Assembly: GCF_024139115.2 (NCBI RefSeq)
Contig: NC_085140.1
Span: 319,365,259-319,429,258, forward strand
Source of the DNA: Armigeres subalbatus
Lineage: Eukaryota; Arthropoda; Insecta; Diptera; Culicidae
Direction: 5' to 3'
Length of the DNA stretch: 64,000 nt
The notes under the pieces were generated by a model. That model was not told where the DNA came from. It saw nothing but the letters and a program-made list of their open reading frames with translations, and ran no database searches. The translations under genes were made by a program, and so were the position numbers. Of this stretch, positions 11,339 through 23,264 are shown piece after piece (within the stretch, counting starts at the first letter, position 1; each line of letters begins with the position of its first letter).

Positions 11339-14300
11339 GTGATCGAGTCACTGCGCATGCGATTCGGACGGCCCGATTTGCTTATTGAGTCGTTCATAGA
11401 TAAGGTAAAAGCTTCCTCAGCCCCAAGAGCTGATAAACTAGATACGTTAATCGAATTCGGAACCACTGTTCAAGGCCTATGCGATCACATCGTCGCCGCA
11501 AATTTGTTGGAGCACTTAGAAAATCCGACGCTGCTGAAAGACTTAGTAAGCAAGCTTCCGGCAGAATATAGAATGAAATGGGCATCATATCGTAAGCAAG
11601 CAAATGCTGTCAATCTCAAGACGTTTAGCAGCTTTATGGAGGAGATAGTTGAAGATGCATATAGTGTATCGACCTTTATCTCACATGACCGACCAACCAA
11701 ACATGAGAGACAAAAAATCACTGACAATAGCTATCAACATACCGAAACTTCAAATTCTGCGTACAAACAGATAGAAGGATACGAGATGCGAAACTCAACG
11801 AGTGCCGAATGCTCCGTTTGTCGTAAGCAGGGCCATAGAGCAAAGGAATGTAAGACGTTTCTGGCATTGTCTGTCGATGAGCGTTGGAAGAAAATACACA
11901 ACTACGATCTATGCCGGACTTGTCTATTCAGCCATGGGCGTAGAGCATGTCGTAACACAAATCGATGCGGCATTGACGGGTGTAGATTCCGTCATCATCC
12001 ACTGTTACACTCTAGTGGGTCCCCTCAGACAGCTCCGGACAGAATCCAGTCTGTGGACCATCTGCACCACAACAGTATTTGTAAACTCCTATTCCGAATC
12101 ATACCAGTTACTCTGTATGGCAGCACTGGTAAAGTCAACACCTTTGCGTTCCTTGATGAGGGATCTTCTCTAACAATGGTAGAGAGTAGCTTAGCCGACA
12201 AACTAGGGATTGATGGATATAGTTCGCCACTGTGCTTAAAGTGGACTGGTAACGTAACACGCGAAGAAAAACAGTCAAAGCGAGTTGCGTTCGGAATCTC
12301 CGGTGTTGGGAAAACGGAAAGGTATTGGGTAAGCGATGTTGGAACAACTCAGTCACTAAATCTACCGGTGCAAACGCTACCCATCCAGAAAATGATGCAA
12401 CATTACCAACATCTTCAAGGTATCCCTATCGAAGGTTATCAGAACGCTGTACCCCGATTACTGATTGGGATCGACAATCTTAAGTTAGCTCTACCGCTAA
12501 AGGTACGTGAAGGAGGAAAAGGCACTCCAGTAGCAGTGAAGACTCGCCTTGGTTGGTGCGTTTATGGGGGCCACAAAAACGACGCAGCTCCAATGGTTAG
12601 CTACCATATGTGTGAATGTGGTAGAGATGAAGTCATGGAAGAAACGGTGAAGGCATATTTTGCGATGGAAGATGTGGGTGCTCAGCCAATAAAGGAATGT
12701 CTATCCAAGGAGGACCAACGAGCCCTCAAAATAATGAAAGAATCCACGAAGCTGGTGGGTGACAGATATGAGTCGGGCCTTTTGTGGAGATTTGAGCAAT
12801 TCGAACTACCTGATAGTTACCCAATGGCCATCAGAAGGCTGCAATGCCTGCAACGGAGAATGGACAGAGATCCGGCCCTGAAAAGCAACATCCAACAACA
12901 AATACAAGAATATTTGGACAGAGGGTATGCACATCGAGCATCAGTCGAAGAAATGTCAACGGCTGAGCCACGTCGATTATGGTTCCTTCCGTTAGGCGCA
13001 GTAGTAAATTCCAAGAAGCCATCCAAAGTTCGGCTTATTTGGGATGCTTCCGCAGTGGTTGACGGTATATCGCTGAACAGCATGCTGCTAAAAGGACCCG
13101 ATCAGTTAGCTTCGTTACCTACTGTCGTTTTTCGGTTCCGACAGCATCGCGTGGCTATAGTTGGGGATATTAAACAAATGTTTCACCAAATTCTCATTAG
13201 CCGCCGCGATCGCTTTTCTCAGTGTTTTCTGTGGGCCAGTGACTCGACCAGGAAGCCCGAGACATACATAATGGACGTCGCAACATTTGGATCAACTAGC
13301 TCTCCTGCAACCGCCCAATTTGTGAAAAATACAAATGCCGCTAAGTTTGCTGAGAAGTTCCCCAGGGCTGTCGAAGGTATCGTCTGCAATCACTATGTAG
13401 ATGATTACCTTGACAGTTTCCATACCATAGATGAAGCGAAACGAGTAGCGGTGGAAGTGCGCGAAATACACAAGCAAGGAGGGTTCGAAATACGCAATTG
13501 GTGCTCAAATAGTTCCGCTGTCCTACAACACTTAGGCGAAAGTACAACCAAGGCGGTCAAGGACCTTTGCTTGGATAGCGGGCAAATACCCGAACGTGTT
13601 CTTGGCATGCTGTGGAATAGCGACGAAGATGTCATTCATTTTGAGACAACTATGCGCGACAACATCAGAAGCATCATTCAAGAGAATGCGAGACCGACAA
13701 AGCGACAAATTCTGCAATGTGTGATGACATTATTCGATCCGTTGGGCCTTCTAGCGCCCTATTTGATATTTGGGAGAATCCTAATTCAAGACGTTTGGCG
13801 TTCTGGAATTCAGTGGGATGAGCAGGTAGACGACAACATTTTCCACCGCTGGCAAGATTGGGTGCAGATACTTCAAGACATCGACCAAGTACGGATACCG
13901 CGTTGCTATTTTCGTCATTCAGACCAGTACAGCCTAGAGCACCTCCAGCTTCACGTTTTCGTCGATGCTAGTCCAGTTGCGTATTCATGTGCCTGCTATT
14001 TCCGAATAATGAACACCAGAGGAGAAGTAGAGGTAACATTAGTGGCTGCTAAAGCAAAAGTGGCACCGCTCAAACTAATGAGCATTCCAAGGCTGGAACT
14101 TCAGGCGTGCGTGCTGGGAGTACGAATGATGAAACTCATAATGGACGGCCACAAATTCGCAATTAAAAGGCGATTCTTTTGGACTGATTCCAGCACCGCA
14201 CACACGTGGATTAGAAACGATCCTCGTAGATATCGTCCATTTGTTGCCCATCGAGTTGGTGAAATCCTTGAGGAAACACAACGCGAAGAATGGCGATGGC

Positions 14301-14368
14301 TCCGATCAAAAATGAACCCGGCAGATGAAGCAACGAAACGCAGAACCACAAAACCCAGAAGACATTGA
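11339..14368 (+). pseudogene. BEL/Pao polyprotein: Gag end, protease, RT, RNase H
   Basis: This is the same frame as the Gag segment, open from 11294; the first ATG is at 11339. In order along the 1009 residues: rest of the Gag domain (1-110), zinc knuckle CxxCxxxGHxxxxC near 157 followed by a Cys/His-rich block, aspartic protease with LDEGSS near 270 (the BEL/Pao variant of the DTG/DSG site), Pao-type region, reverse transcriptase with WDAS near 570 and the catalytic YVDD near 685, and RNase H beginning VFVDAS near 873. It stops at 14368 after NPADEAT, where a related element would run on into the integrase linker. A frame change near 14340, probably with loss of some linker, moves the rest into another frame. 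Confidence 0.93.
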
Positions 14369-15998
14369 ACTTCGTACCTGCTACGTACATCAAGAGATTC
14401 AAATTCCAGAAATAATCGTAGACGTGTCCCGATTTTCCAAGTGGTTCAAACTGCTACATACTCTAGCATACGTTCACCGATTTATTTTAAATTCTCGAGT
14501 GACGCCAGAGAACCGCTGGACGGGCCATCTAACCACGAATGAGTTACAGAAGTCAGAAACAACGCTTTTCAAAATGGTGCAGTGGGAATCGTACCCGGAA
14601 GAAATGATGGCACTGGTGAACAGCACTAGGTTGAAAACAAGAGAAGAAAACCTCATAGAAAAACACAGCGCGCTTTATCCTCTTACCCCTCAGATCGATA
14701 AGCGCGGAGTTATACGAGTTGATAGCCGCATTGGAGCTGCTAAGTGCGCGAAGTACGACGTGAAATATCCAGTCATTCTACCCAAGCGTCATCATGTCAC
14801 CAACCTGATTCTCGAAGACTTACATCGGAAATTCAAGCACGGTTGCAACGAAACGGTTGTGAATGAAGCACGCCAACGGTACCATATTCCACATCTACGG
14901 AGAGTCGTTAAAAGTATCTCCAGTCGCTGTATGCTATGTCGGATTCGTAAAACACTTCCTGTAGTTCCACAAATGGCTGCTCTTCCAGAGGCTCGATTAT
15001 CACCATTCACGCGACCATTTTCATATGTTGGAGTAGACTACTTCGGTCCAGTTCTACTAAAAAGAGGACGATGTACCGTCAAACGATGGGTAGCCCTCTT
15101 TACGTGCCTGACCATACGAGCAATCCACGTCGAAGTTGTTCACAGCCTCTCAACAGAGGCCTTCATAATGAGCGTACGTAGGTTCGTGGCTCGAAGAGGT
15201 GCACCGGTCGAAATATACAGCGATAACGCTACCAATTTCCACGGTGCAGAACGAATTCTCAGGAGGCAAATCGAAACCGGACTGGCTGCTACATTTACCA
15301 ATACTTCCACTACGTGGAAATTCATTCCTCCCGGGGCTCCACACATGGGAGGGTCGTGGGAGCGAATGGTAAGATCGGTTAAAACGGCACTCTGTGTTGC
15401 CTATCGTGATGAAAGGTTAGATGACGAGGCTTATCAAACGTTACTCGTGGAGGCCGAATCAATTGTTAACAGCCGGCCTTTGACTTACCTACCCTTGCAG
15501 TCCTCTGAAGAGGAAGCTTTGACTCCGAACCACTTTTTGCTCGGCAGTTCATCGGGAGTCAATCAGCCTTCAACTCTAATTGGTGAAGCGCAGGGGCTCA
15601 GAAAGTCATGGAACATTTTGCAAAGACAACTAAACATATTCTGGAAAAGGTGGGTGCGCGAATACTTGCCGACTTTAACCAAACGAACGAAGTGGTTTAG
15701 CAAATCAAGGAATATTCAACCAGGAGATTTGGTTCTGTTAGTGGAGGACAAGAGACGTAATGGATGGAGCCGAGGACGTGTCGTGGAGGCCATCGCCGCC
15801 GATGATGGTGTCGTCAGACAAGCGATAGTACAAACTGCCAATGGGATGCTACGTCGGCCAGCGTCGAAGCTTGCTATACTGGATGTAATGGAGGATAATG
15901 AAACTTCAGCAGCCGAAGGTTTCATCGGGGGGAGGATGTTGCGGCCTGAAACCACAACTGGCAACCCGGCGAGAACTGACAGGCGAGATGTAGTCTAA
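14325..15998 (+). pseudogene. BEL/Pao integrase segment
   Basis: A 557-residue frame, offset from the RT frame. It carries an HHCC zinc-binding domain (HH near 160, CxxC near 205), then the DDE core: D in VGVDYFGP (~235), D in YSDNATN (~297), E in GGSWERM (~343). The C-terminal domain (near 420-525, IFWKRWVREYL then QPGDLVLL) matches the DUF5641 region of BEL/Pao integrases. The first ATG overlaps the RT-RNase H frame, and the true junction upstream is the lesion, not a start. The frame runs about 60 bases into the 3' LTR before stopping. All catalytic residues are present. Confidence 0.92.
15927..15936 (+). promoter_or_regulatory. Polypurine tract
   Basis: GGGGGGAGGA directly precedes the TGTT of the 3' LTR and is the expected primer for plus-strand DNA synthesis. 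Confidence 0.85.
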
Positions 15999-16571
15999 CC
16001 GTTCCGGTCTACAACTAATGTATGCTATTGCTTTTGTTGAGACGTCAGACAGTGACAAGACAAATTATAATATTGTAATGCTTCGGTGGTTCGCCAAATC
16101 GGCCTTTAGATTTGTTAAATAATTATAAATAGTTAAAATAGCTAAAATCAGTTTCCCAATTTATTGATAACGTGTGGGACAAATGATAAGGTATTTAAAT
16201 GAGGTTGAACCTGTAATTGATTGAACTTAAACTTAATTACTGTAACAGGCTAACACATCAATAAGATCAAAGTAGGTGGAAGACGAATAATATCTGCGGT
16301 AATCATAGGTCGCATATTACAAGTATGTTGTGGATAGCATTATGTATCTCTTCACTTACCTAATTAATTTAATTAGCCTTTAGCCTATCTTAGTCTTGTA
16401 CGCGCTATAGTTGATACGTGGACAAATAGTGTAGAGAAGAGCACTGAATTGTAAGTCTAACCATGTAGTATCCAAATCGATTCTCATTTGTTTATAATTT
16501 CTAGTTTTGGAGCTACCGTGAATTGAATAAAGCTACCAGAAATCAGAATTCTCTCTAGTCCAGCATCAACA
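15937..16571 (+). repeat. 3' LTR of the BEL/Pao element
   Basis: 635 bp, nearly identical to the 5' LTR over its whole length. AATAAA lies at 16526-16531 about 40 bases before the CA end. The AACTC duplication follows. Confidence 0.96.
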
Positions 16572-16576
16572 AACTC

Positions 16577-17150
16577 CTTTTTGAAATTAATCATGAAATT
16601 ATTTAGATTTTTCTTTTGGAACCATTCCAAAAATTCTTATTGAAGAAGTTTTCGAGGAAGAAATAGTGGATAATTTGAAACAATCAGAAGGAATTTAAAG
16701 AAATTTGTGGATGAATTCTAGAAGGAATTGCACATAAAATTTCTAGAAGAATACCGTTTTGACTCAAATTCTGAAAATGACCATTCCGAACACTGGCGTT
16801 TTTGCAGAATTTCACTTAATTTTCCATCGATTTTAAGTACGAAGGATCAAGATTACAAACGAATTCAAAATTCTTTAGAAAGAAATATGCGAATAAAGCT
16901 AAAATTGTCATTTAAAAGTTCGGAATATAAGTCAACTTTAGGATTTGAGTCAATACGATACTTAGGGACATTTCTTAGGGCAATTAATGAAGGAATTTAT
17001 GAAAGAATTCCCACGGCAGCTCCTGGAGAAAATTCTGGAAAAATCCCAGGGGAGATTTGCGGAGAATGCACCAAAGATCTTCCGAGAACAATTCTGGAAG
17101 AATATCGGAATTGACGGAACAATTTGTAGGGATATTTCTGAAGAATGGTC
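16577..17150. repeat. Degenerate GAATTC-rich short-period repeat
   Basis: Variants of GGAATTTxxxGAAGAAATT recur at irregular spacing, and the same texture lies left of the BEL/Pao element (about 9200-9270) and at 17400-17600 and 51600-53450. It looks like a very old form of the 24-bp array at 57.7-60.2 kb. Frames of 80-130 codons here follow from the repeat. Confidence 0.45.
16754..16958. mobile_element. 205-bp TA-type MITE, CCGTTTTGACTC family
   Basis: The ends are inverted: CCGTTTTGACTCAAATTCTG on the left and TCGTATTGACTCAAATCCTA read inward from the right, with TA on both sides (16752-16753 and 16959-16960). The same terminal motif ends the 1745-bp element inside the LOA LINE at 43221-44965, so the two are probably mobilised by the same transposase. 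Confidence 0.75.
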
Positions 17151-17358
17151 ACCGGTTAGCCTTGCGAATTTGATTCTTGTTTCGGCCTACGATGTTTTTG
17201 GGTGGGGAACTTTCTTGGCTCCCTGGGCATAGTGTCTCCATTGTGATTGTCACTCAAGATACATACTTACTCATGCAATTGGCATAGAAAAGCATTCAAT
17301 CAATAACTGTGTAAATGCTAATAGTATGGAATGTAGAGCCAATGAAGAAGAAAAATAA
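17145..17358 (+). mobile_element. tRNA-derived SINE, Feilai-related (5' truncated)
   Basis: It runs from a degraded B-box region (GCGAATTTGATTCTTG) through a body reading GGCTCCCTGGGCATAGTGTC to a 3' end reading GAGCCAATGAAGAAGAA. The body and the GAAGAAG tail match the other SINE copies here (41064-41352 and 52724-53027, both reversed). The A-box is missing or unrecognisable. Confidence 0.7.
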
Positions 17359-19991
17359 TTTTAGGACGGTTTTCGGGTCGGACGCATTGTTGGATGAATT
17401 TTTGCAAGTTTCAAGAACAATGCTTTAAATTTTGAGGGAGTTACTATGGATATTTCAGTAGGCAATCTTGGCGGAATGTTTGAAAGAGTTCTCGGATTTT
17501 TTCAGTAAAATCTCCGAAGAAAGTTCTGGAGATTTTTCCTTTCTCTAGAAAAGAATCTCCGAATATTTTCTCGCACAAATTAGCAAAATTAGAATTTTTA
17601 TAAAACTTTTTGTACCAATTTGCATAAAACTAAAGCTTGTGCATTTTGCTTTAAAAGCATTGTTTTTAATATTGTCTTTTATGGTTAAAATTATGCCACC
17701 ACTATTAGCACCATTACCTCAAATGGCTGAAAATATTTATTAACATCTCAAATCCTATGTGTCCTAATAATAGAGCTTTTTTTAACAGTAAGGTATATTA
17801 GTTTAGTAGGAAATCGGAATAAAACAATATTTGTTTACAAAATATTGTACGAGCAAATCGCAAAGTGAACACTATTTGATTTAATGTGTAAAACAAGTTC
17901 TGACCAGAGATCAGCCAGTATCATTATTAGACAAATATTTGTATTAGAAAACAAAATTCGCCACAAACGTCGCCATGCCGCCGCCCGCTGCTGACTGGAA
18001 ACGGCATAATTGTCTTTACTTGAGAGGCTTTTCAGCCCTTGGCTAGCTCACGCTTAGAAAAATATTTTAAAGGTTTTAAGTATAATTTTAAAGGCTTGTC
18101 ATAAAACAAGAATAACAAAAAAAAACAAGATAGAAAATTTCTTCAGGCTAGGTTAAAAACTTATTTTCAAACGAGTTGTTCGCTTCTTTACTAGGTTCTT
18201 TAGTGATAACCGATCGACTTCGGTAGAAACTGGAACCGAGTTAGGTAATTTTTTTTAAGTTTGTGCGAAAATAATAGAAATGATGTGCACTCAGGGGGAG
18301 AAGGCGGAGCACTGAATCCCTACCCCGACATGTGCGACATCTGGATTTGGTTCTAAACTATAAACAACCGTGCTAATTCTCTACCACCTTTTTGTTATGG
18401 CAATTTTTATGCACACTTTTGTTTTTGATATATTATCAAAATTAAACACTCAATCATGCAGCAATATAACGATGTGGTATGCTTGAGATACCTGATTGAT
18501 TATAGGGAATCGAAAAAGAATTTATTTGCAGTAACTAACCGAACATAAAAATGGTCGCATTAACGATTGCGCCCTAACACCGGTTTTAAGCTTTGATGCA
18601 TAGTACACGAGCTTTGTTCGCCAGTGACAGGCGTATGGGGCCCTTGAGTGCACTTTATTCTGAGTGTAGCCAATTGAACTTCCCGCGAAGATGACAAACA
18701 CTTACATGAAGCATACCCGGTGGCTTCCGCAGACGAACGTCAACCGAAGCGATTCGCACTATAGATGGCACACCAATTGTTTTCTCGCGACGAAGTGAAA
18801 ACACAGAATTTACACGACACGCACCGCACTAACGAATTATTTTTCTTGCTGTCCGGAGCAGAAAAATCAACTTTCGCCCGCAGTATTCAAACCCGTACTG
18901 ACGGGCGAAACAAAACACGCCCTAGGGTAGTTGTACCAGTAACAGCATTAGTGACTGTTTAGTACACATAATAGTACGGAATACGATTTATCTAATCCAT
19001 ATGTCAGCTATAAGTCTTTCTTCCCTACCTCATATTATGTCACAAAATGTTGTATCCTATACGGAATCGCTATTATAATTGATTCATGTTCCAAAAACTT
19101 ACTAAAGTTAAGGAAAATGTTGAATCCTGTGCTCTAATATCATAAATTGACGTAATGAATATTGTTCTATACCATAATGCTCACTATGTACAACACTTTA
19201 GTATGCGGGCTATTGTATTTTGTAGAACACTGTAAAAATGGAAAACACTAGAAAAATGGAACGATAAAGTTTGTGATTTGGATTAGTATGGAAATCTAAT
19301 TCACTTCAAAAAAAAAAAAATCTGAAAGTTGCACAAACGCTTTTTGCAGTTGAAATAATTGGCAGCTATATCTGCATCACTTAATATTTGAATGCAAATC
19401 AATTGTGTTACTTTTTGTTCAAGGACAATGGCACAATTTTCCTGTGTTACAGTTATGTGGTCACTAGGCTCGATGTTTCAAAACAACTTGGTAGTTTTTT
19501 TTTCGGGATTTTTAGAACAAACTTTCATATTTCACCAGTCTAGATGAAAGAACTAACAATTTGAAGACAATGTATGAGCCTAACTCAAAATGGAAAAAAA
19601 TGCAAATGTTATTTACAAATATGCGATCAAGGGCGGGCTACACACATACCAATTGTTGGAGTAAGAAATTTCGAAGAGAAACAAATATACATGTATTATT
19701 TAAAGATTATTTTTATTTAAAAAATAGAAAAGGAAGACTTTCAACCAAGCTTTCGATTCAATCAATGCCATTAATAGTTTTACATCCTATCAAAAACAAA
19801 TGGATGAGTTGCAATTTGGCATGTGTTTCTTTTCCTCGCAAGTCAGTGGAAAAAAACGATGAAATTTGTGCCTCATTAGTTTAATTAAATAGTCTTCATT
19901 TATCACGTTTATTATTACCAAGTAAGTATCATTACTGGTACACCGACCCTAACGACTCTACCCACCCACAGTAAAATTGGCATGGCATGAC
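17359..19991. other. AT-rich intergenic DNA, no gene seen
   Basis: I see nothing that can be named. A 107-codon frame at 19561-19884 has AT-driven lysine-rich composition and no motif. A GC-richer patch at about 18580-18780 is unassigned. Confidence 0.5.
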
Positions 19992-20410
19992 CAGAGTCTA
20001 TTATATAGAGTTGCGCAAAGAGTGAAGCCAAATCTACCTATTGAACTGTCAAACCGTCTACCTATCGAGCAAAGTAAACAAATGCTTGTTAGTGAGGCGG
20101 AAGTATTGTTATCGCCTAATGATTATTATGGCGAATTAAAACGCATGAATTGAAATATATTAGATTTGATCTAGAAACAGCTTCAAAAAACATCAATAGA
20201 TTCCCCAATAAAGTAGCAACAAGAAACTCACTTGTTTGCACTCTGTGGGTGACTATAGGTTATCGAATTAAAAAGCTTTAGAAGTGAACGCTCCCGTGAA
20301 GTCACTTGAAGGGTTGAGCAAAAGTGAAAGTTGGCAACAGAATAACAAGATCATCATTCAGAATAAGTGTAAGAAGATCCTCTTTGCGTAACTCTATATA
20401 ATAGACTCTG
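19992..20410. mobile_element. 419-bp hAT-type MITE with 8-bp duplication
   Basis: The inverted ends share CAGAGTCTATTATATAGAGT and continue with GCGCAAAGAG (left) or ACGCAAAGAG (right), about 31 bp with one mismatch. The element is bounded by a perfect 8-bp duplication GGCATGAC (19984-19991 and 20411-20418). CAGAG-type ends and an 8-bp duplication are hAT hallmarks. No transposase frame is present. Confidence 0.93.
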
Positions 20411-20418
20411 GGCATGAC

Positions 20419-20671
20419 GTCTTTCTAACCAAACGAAAGAGCGCCTGTCGCCGCCGTCGCTGCCGTCACCGCCATCGCCGGCACAAGAGAGTGAGTGCAG
20501 TCTACCATCGAGGCAACGTTGCGCTGTAACACACAAAAATGCGTGATGCGTGAGTGCAAGAGAGCTTTGCCGCTGAACAGTGGAGAGCGTAAGCAATCAT
20601 TATCATTGTAATCATCATCGGCAACACGCGTTGCGCTTTGAAAACACCACGTGCTCCTTGCCATCTAGAAC
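20419..20671. other. GC-richer unique-looking stretch
   Basis: GCC/GTC-rich sequence (CGCCGCCGTCGCTGCCGTC near 20450) contrasts with the AT-rich surroundings. Overlapping minus-strand frames of 66-80 codons exist here with no recognisable motif. It could be untranslated or regulatory DNA of a host gene; nothing supports a specific call. Confidence 0.25.
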
Positions 20672-20848
20672 CCATTCGCGAAGTCGAAGCAAAATTCTTC
20701 ACACAAACGATGACAGTTCTTTATGGGTTTTTACAGTAGAGCAACAGAGAGGAGGAGATGACGGCCATGTTTCACTCAAACTCTGACAGATAGCAATGGG
20801 ATTTCCCATAGGAGGGAAGAGCAGAATTTGCTTCGACTTCGCGAATGG
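20672..20848. mobile_element. 177-bp MITE with ~26-bp inverted ends
   Basis: CCATTCGCGAAGTCGAAGCA on the left is repeated in inverse at the right end (to 20848), continuing into AAATTC. No clear target duplication. It lies about 250 bp from the hAT-type MITE. Confidence 0.75.
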
Positions 20849-21371
20849 CATAGAGATACAATATGTGCACTAGACAAAAGTGATTTGAAAGTCGCTCAAA
20901 TTGAACTTCTCAACACGTTTTTTTTTTCAACTCACCACTTTTTTCTTTCAACTTAACAGCAAGATGAACATGTCCAACTATCGACAAGCCAATTAAGTTG
21001 ATCTTGAACCAGGTTTAAGCGGATTAGTAAAAAACCCCTAAGAGTTAAGCGGAGGCGAAAAAATTTGCCATAAATAAAAATTATACAAATTAATAAAAAA
21101 AAAAGTTGGGGTTTCCTTTATCACGATTAAACTAGCGAACGGAATAGCCGATTTGCAAAAAAAAATCTTATGCGTTCAATCCGGTTTAAGTTCATATACA
21201 GAAAAGAATATATACCATAGCTCGAAATTCATGAGTATGTAAACATTTGATGAGTTGTAAGAGATGTTTGAATTTTAAAACGATCATACATAAATTGATC
21301 TAGAATGCGGCGCTGCAAATATTTGACATTTGAAAAGAAAACTGTTTAGAGCTTTTTGTGGGATATATTTA

Positions 21372-21432
21372 CTTGTCATACGAGTTATTTAGTATTATTC
21401 CATTTCATTCCACCGCTAGATTGTAATTTTAC

Positions 21433-21520
<88 letters not shown>

Positions 21521-21709
21521 AGAACTTCGTAAGAATTGTTTACAGTGTGTTATTCTTGACTTGACTACGTTCTAGGACTAATCAAGGTAAACTAAGTCGA
21601 GTCAAGTATGAGACACTGAAGTCAATATTTCTACTGAGATCGAAAAACGTGTCTGTAAAGTCCCAAATGAAGTCGTTAAATAAAATGTTTAATTCGTCTT
21701 ATGACAAGT
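21372..21709. repeat. Fold-back element with (AT)42 at its centre
   Basis: The left arm (CTTGTCATACGAGTT... to about 21434) and the right arm (about 21605-21709, ending TCTTATGACAAG) are diverged inverted copies. Sequence related to the arms also occurs at about 50500-50620 and 60476-60596. The pure (AT)n tract replaces or expands the part where those copies read ACGTATTTCGACCTCA. Confidence 0.7.
21435..21518. repeat. (AT)42 microsatellite
   Basis: 84 uninterrupted bases of alternating AT, bounded by ACAG on the left and CTAGAAC on the right. Such a tract is self-complementary and highly length-variable. Confidence 0.98.
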
Positions 21710-23264
21710 GAAATAATAGTAGTTTATGAAACTAGTTGCAAAAATCAAGTTTATGATTAATTTGTACCAAAATAATTCAGTCCAATTTATTCATTCTTGC
21801 CAAAAATGTATGTCGATGCAGAGAATAATCAAATTCCATGTTATCGTGCCACATTGCATAGATCGACAAACCATCAAACTCACCCAAACCAATTGAGTAA
21901 AATGTAGTCATGTAACTTTCTGATGTTGGTTTTCCATTTTAGTACACAGAAAGAAAAATCATTATTCAAATTAAAAGAAACGTTGGTTAAATTAAAAAGT
22001 TGCGTTGGTTCTTTTTCGTAGAGAGCTCCGTATGTTTAGAACAAAAGTACGAAAACTTTTGTTACACCTAGGTTTCAAAAGTGGCATGAGGCTCTGAGAA
22101 TAAAAGTACAAAACTTTCAAAACAATATTGTGGAACTCTCTGCCAAACTGTAGAAAAAAAGTATTAGTATTTTCAATCTGAAACGAAGGTTTAGTTTCCC
22201 CAAGAAACTTTTTCCCATTTCTCTATTCATGCTTTCTTTTAAAATTTTATTGAGTCGATTTCAGATTTTATGTTATTATATATTTATTTTGAACTACATA
22301 TTTATTATTTGATTTGCGTTGATTCAAAAGCGCACACGGACACATGTGGATGTCCTCAAAATGTCATGTTTATCGAGCCAAGTCCCAGTCAAAAATTCCG
22401 AACCGAATCTGTAAGAAAATTATCATCATAAACAAGAATACATAGCGATCAAATCCGTGTCAAAAGCGTGAATCGAGTTCGGTGCTTATTTAGATTATCT
22501 TTTTCCTAGATTTAGATAAGAACCCTGTAAACATAAGCATTTTTATGTAACATTTAACATGCATATCAATAACTTTTTCTCACCTGATCTCTCCTTGGTG
22601 TTTTTTTTGTTGTTTCCGCCATGGCCGTAGAGTGGGCGTTGCTTTTCCTTATCGCAACGCCGCACAAAATTTTGTTTCTGTAATTTAATTAATTTATTAT
22701 TGTCTGTAGAAAATCTACGGCTGAGGTGTGGAAAATCTAAGGTGAGCACTCCGGCCTATAGTATTTGTACTTACCAACAGCCAACGGGATTCAGGAGCCG
22801 GATATCTTGCAGTCAGGATTCTTACTGCAAGCACTTCGCAGATAAAACAAATTTTCCTCAAACTCGACGACGTGCGTACGAATAAGACAAAAATAAAAAT
22901 GAGTTGACAACTTATATTGTTGTTGTTTGTCATCGACTTCAAACGATACTGGGCGGATTGACAATTCAACAGTTTTCTAATCAAAAAGTTGTACTTTTAA
23001 ATCTACACTCAAAGAAAACGAATAAAACTTTTAACCTAGAAATTTAACTTTCACTGAAACCAATTAAGCTTTTATTTTAACGTAAATTGGGCAACTTTAA
23101 GATACAAAGTACGATATTTTCTGATGCACAATATTATTTTTTTGTGTGTACCTATCCAAATTAGTAGTACAATGGAAAAATAGTATGGAAAAATTAGCCA
23201 TACACGAACTGTAAACCACTGTATTATGATCTGTATTACGATCAGGAATTGCAAAAAAAGTAGT
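21710..23264. other. Intergenic sequence, no gene seen
   Basis: AT-rich DNA with short frames only. Two similar stretches (CACAGAAAGAAAAATC near 21956 and CACTCAAAGAAAACGAATAA near 23006) may be old MITE ends. Confidence 0.4.

Larger units (their letters stand above)
9275..16571 (+). mobile_element. BEL/Pao LTR retrotransposon, near complete
   Basis: The 7.3-kb element has LTRs starting TGTTGCGG and ending CATCAACA, flanked by the identical 5-bp duplication AACTC (9270-9274 and 16572-16576). A polypurine tract GGGGGGAGGA ends at 15936, just before the right LTR. Coding order is Gag with a PHD finger, zinc knuckles, protease, reverse transcriptase, RNase H, integrase, as in BEL/Pao. There is no envelope frame. 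An in-frame TAG at 11291 and a frame change near 14340 make this copy defective. Only a few differences separate the LTRs, so it inserted recently. It landed in a degenerate GAATTC-type repeat that continues on both sides. Confidence 0.96.

Noticed and set aside
9275..16571. An infectious retrovirus-like element.
   Set aside because: No envelope frame follows integrase, and the polyprotein is broken; it is an ordinary BEL/Pao retrotransposon.
19561..19884. 107-codon plus-strand frame.
   Set aside because: Lys/Asn/Ser-rich composition is what AT-rich non-coding DNA gives; no domain, no conserved neighbour.
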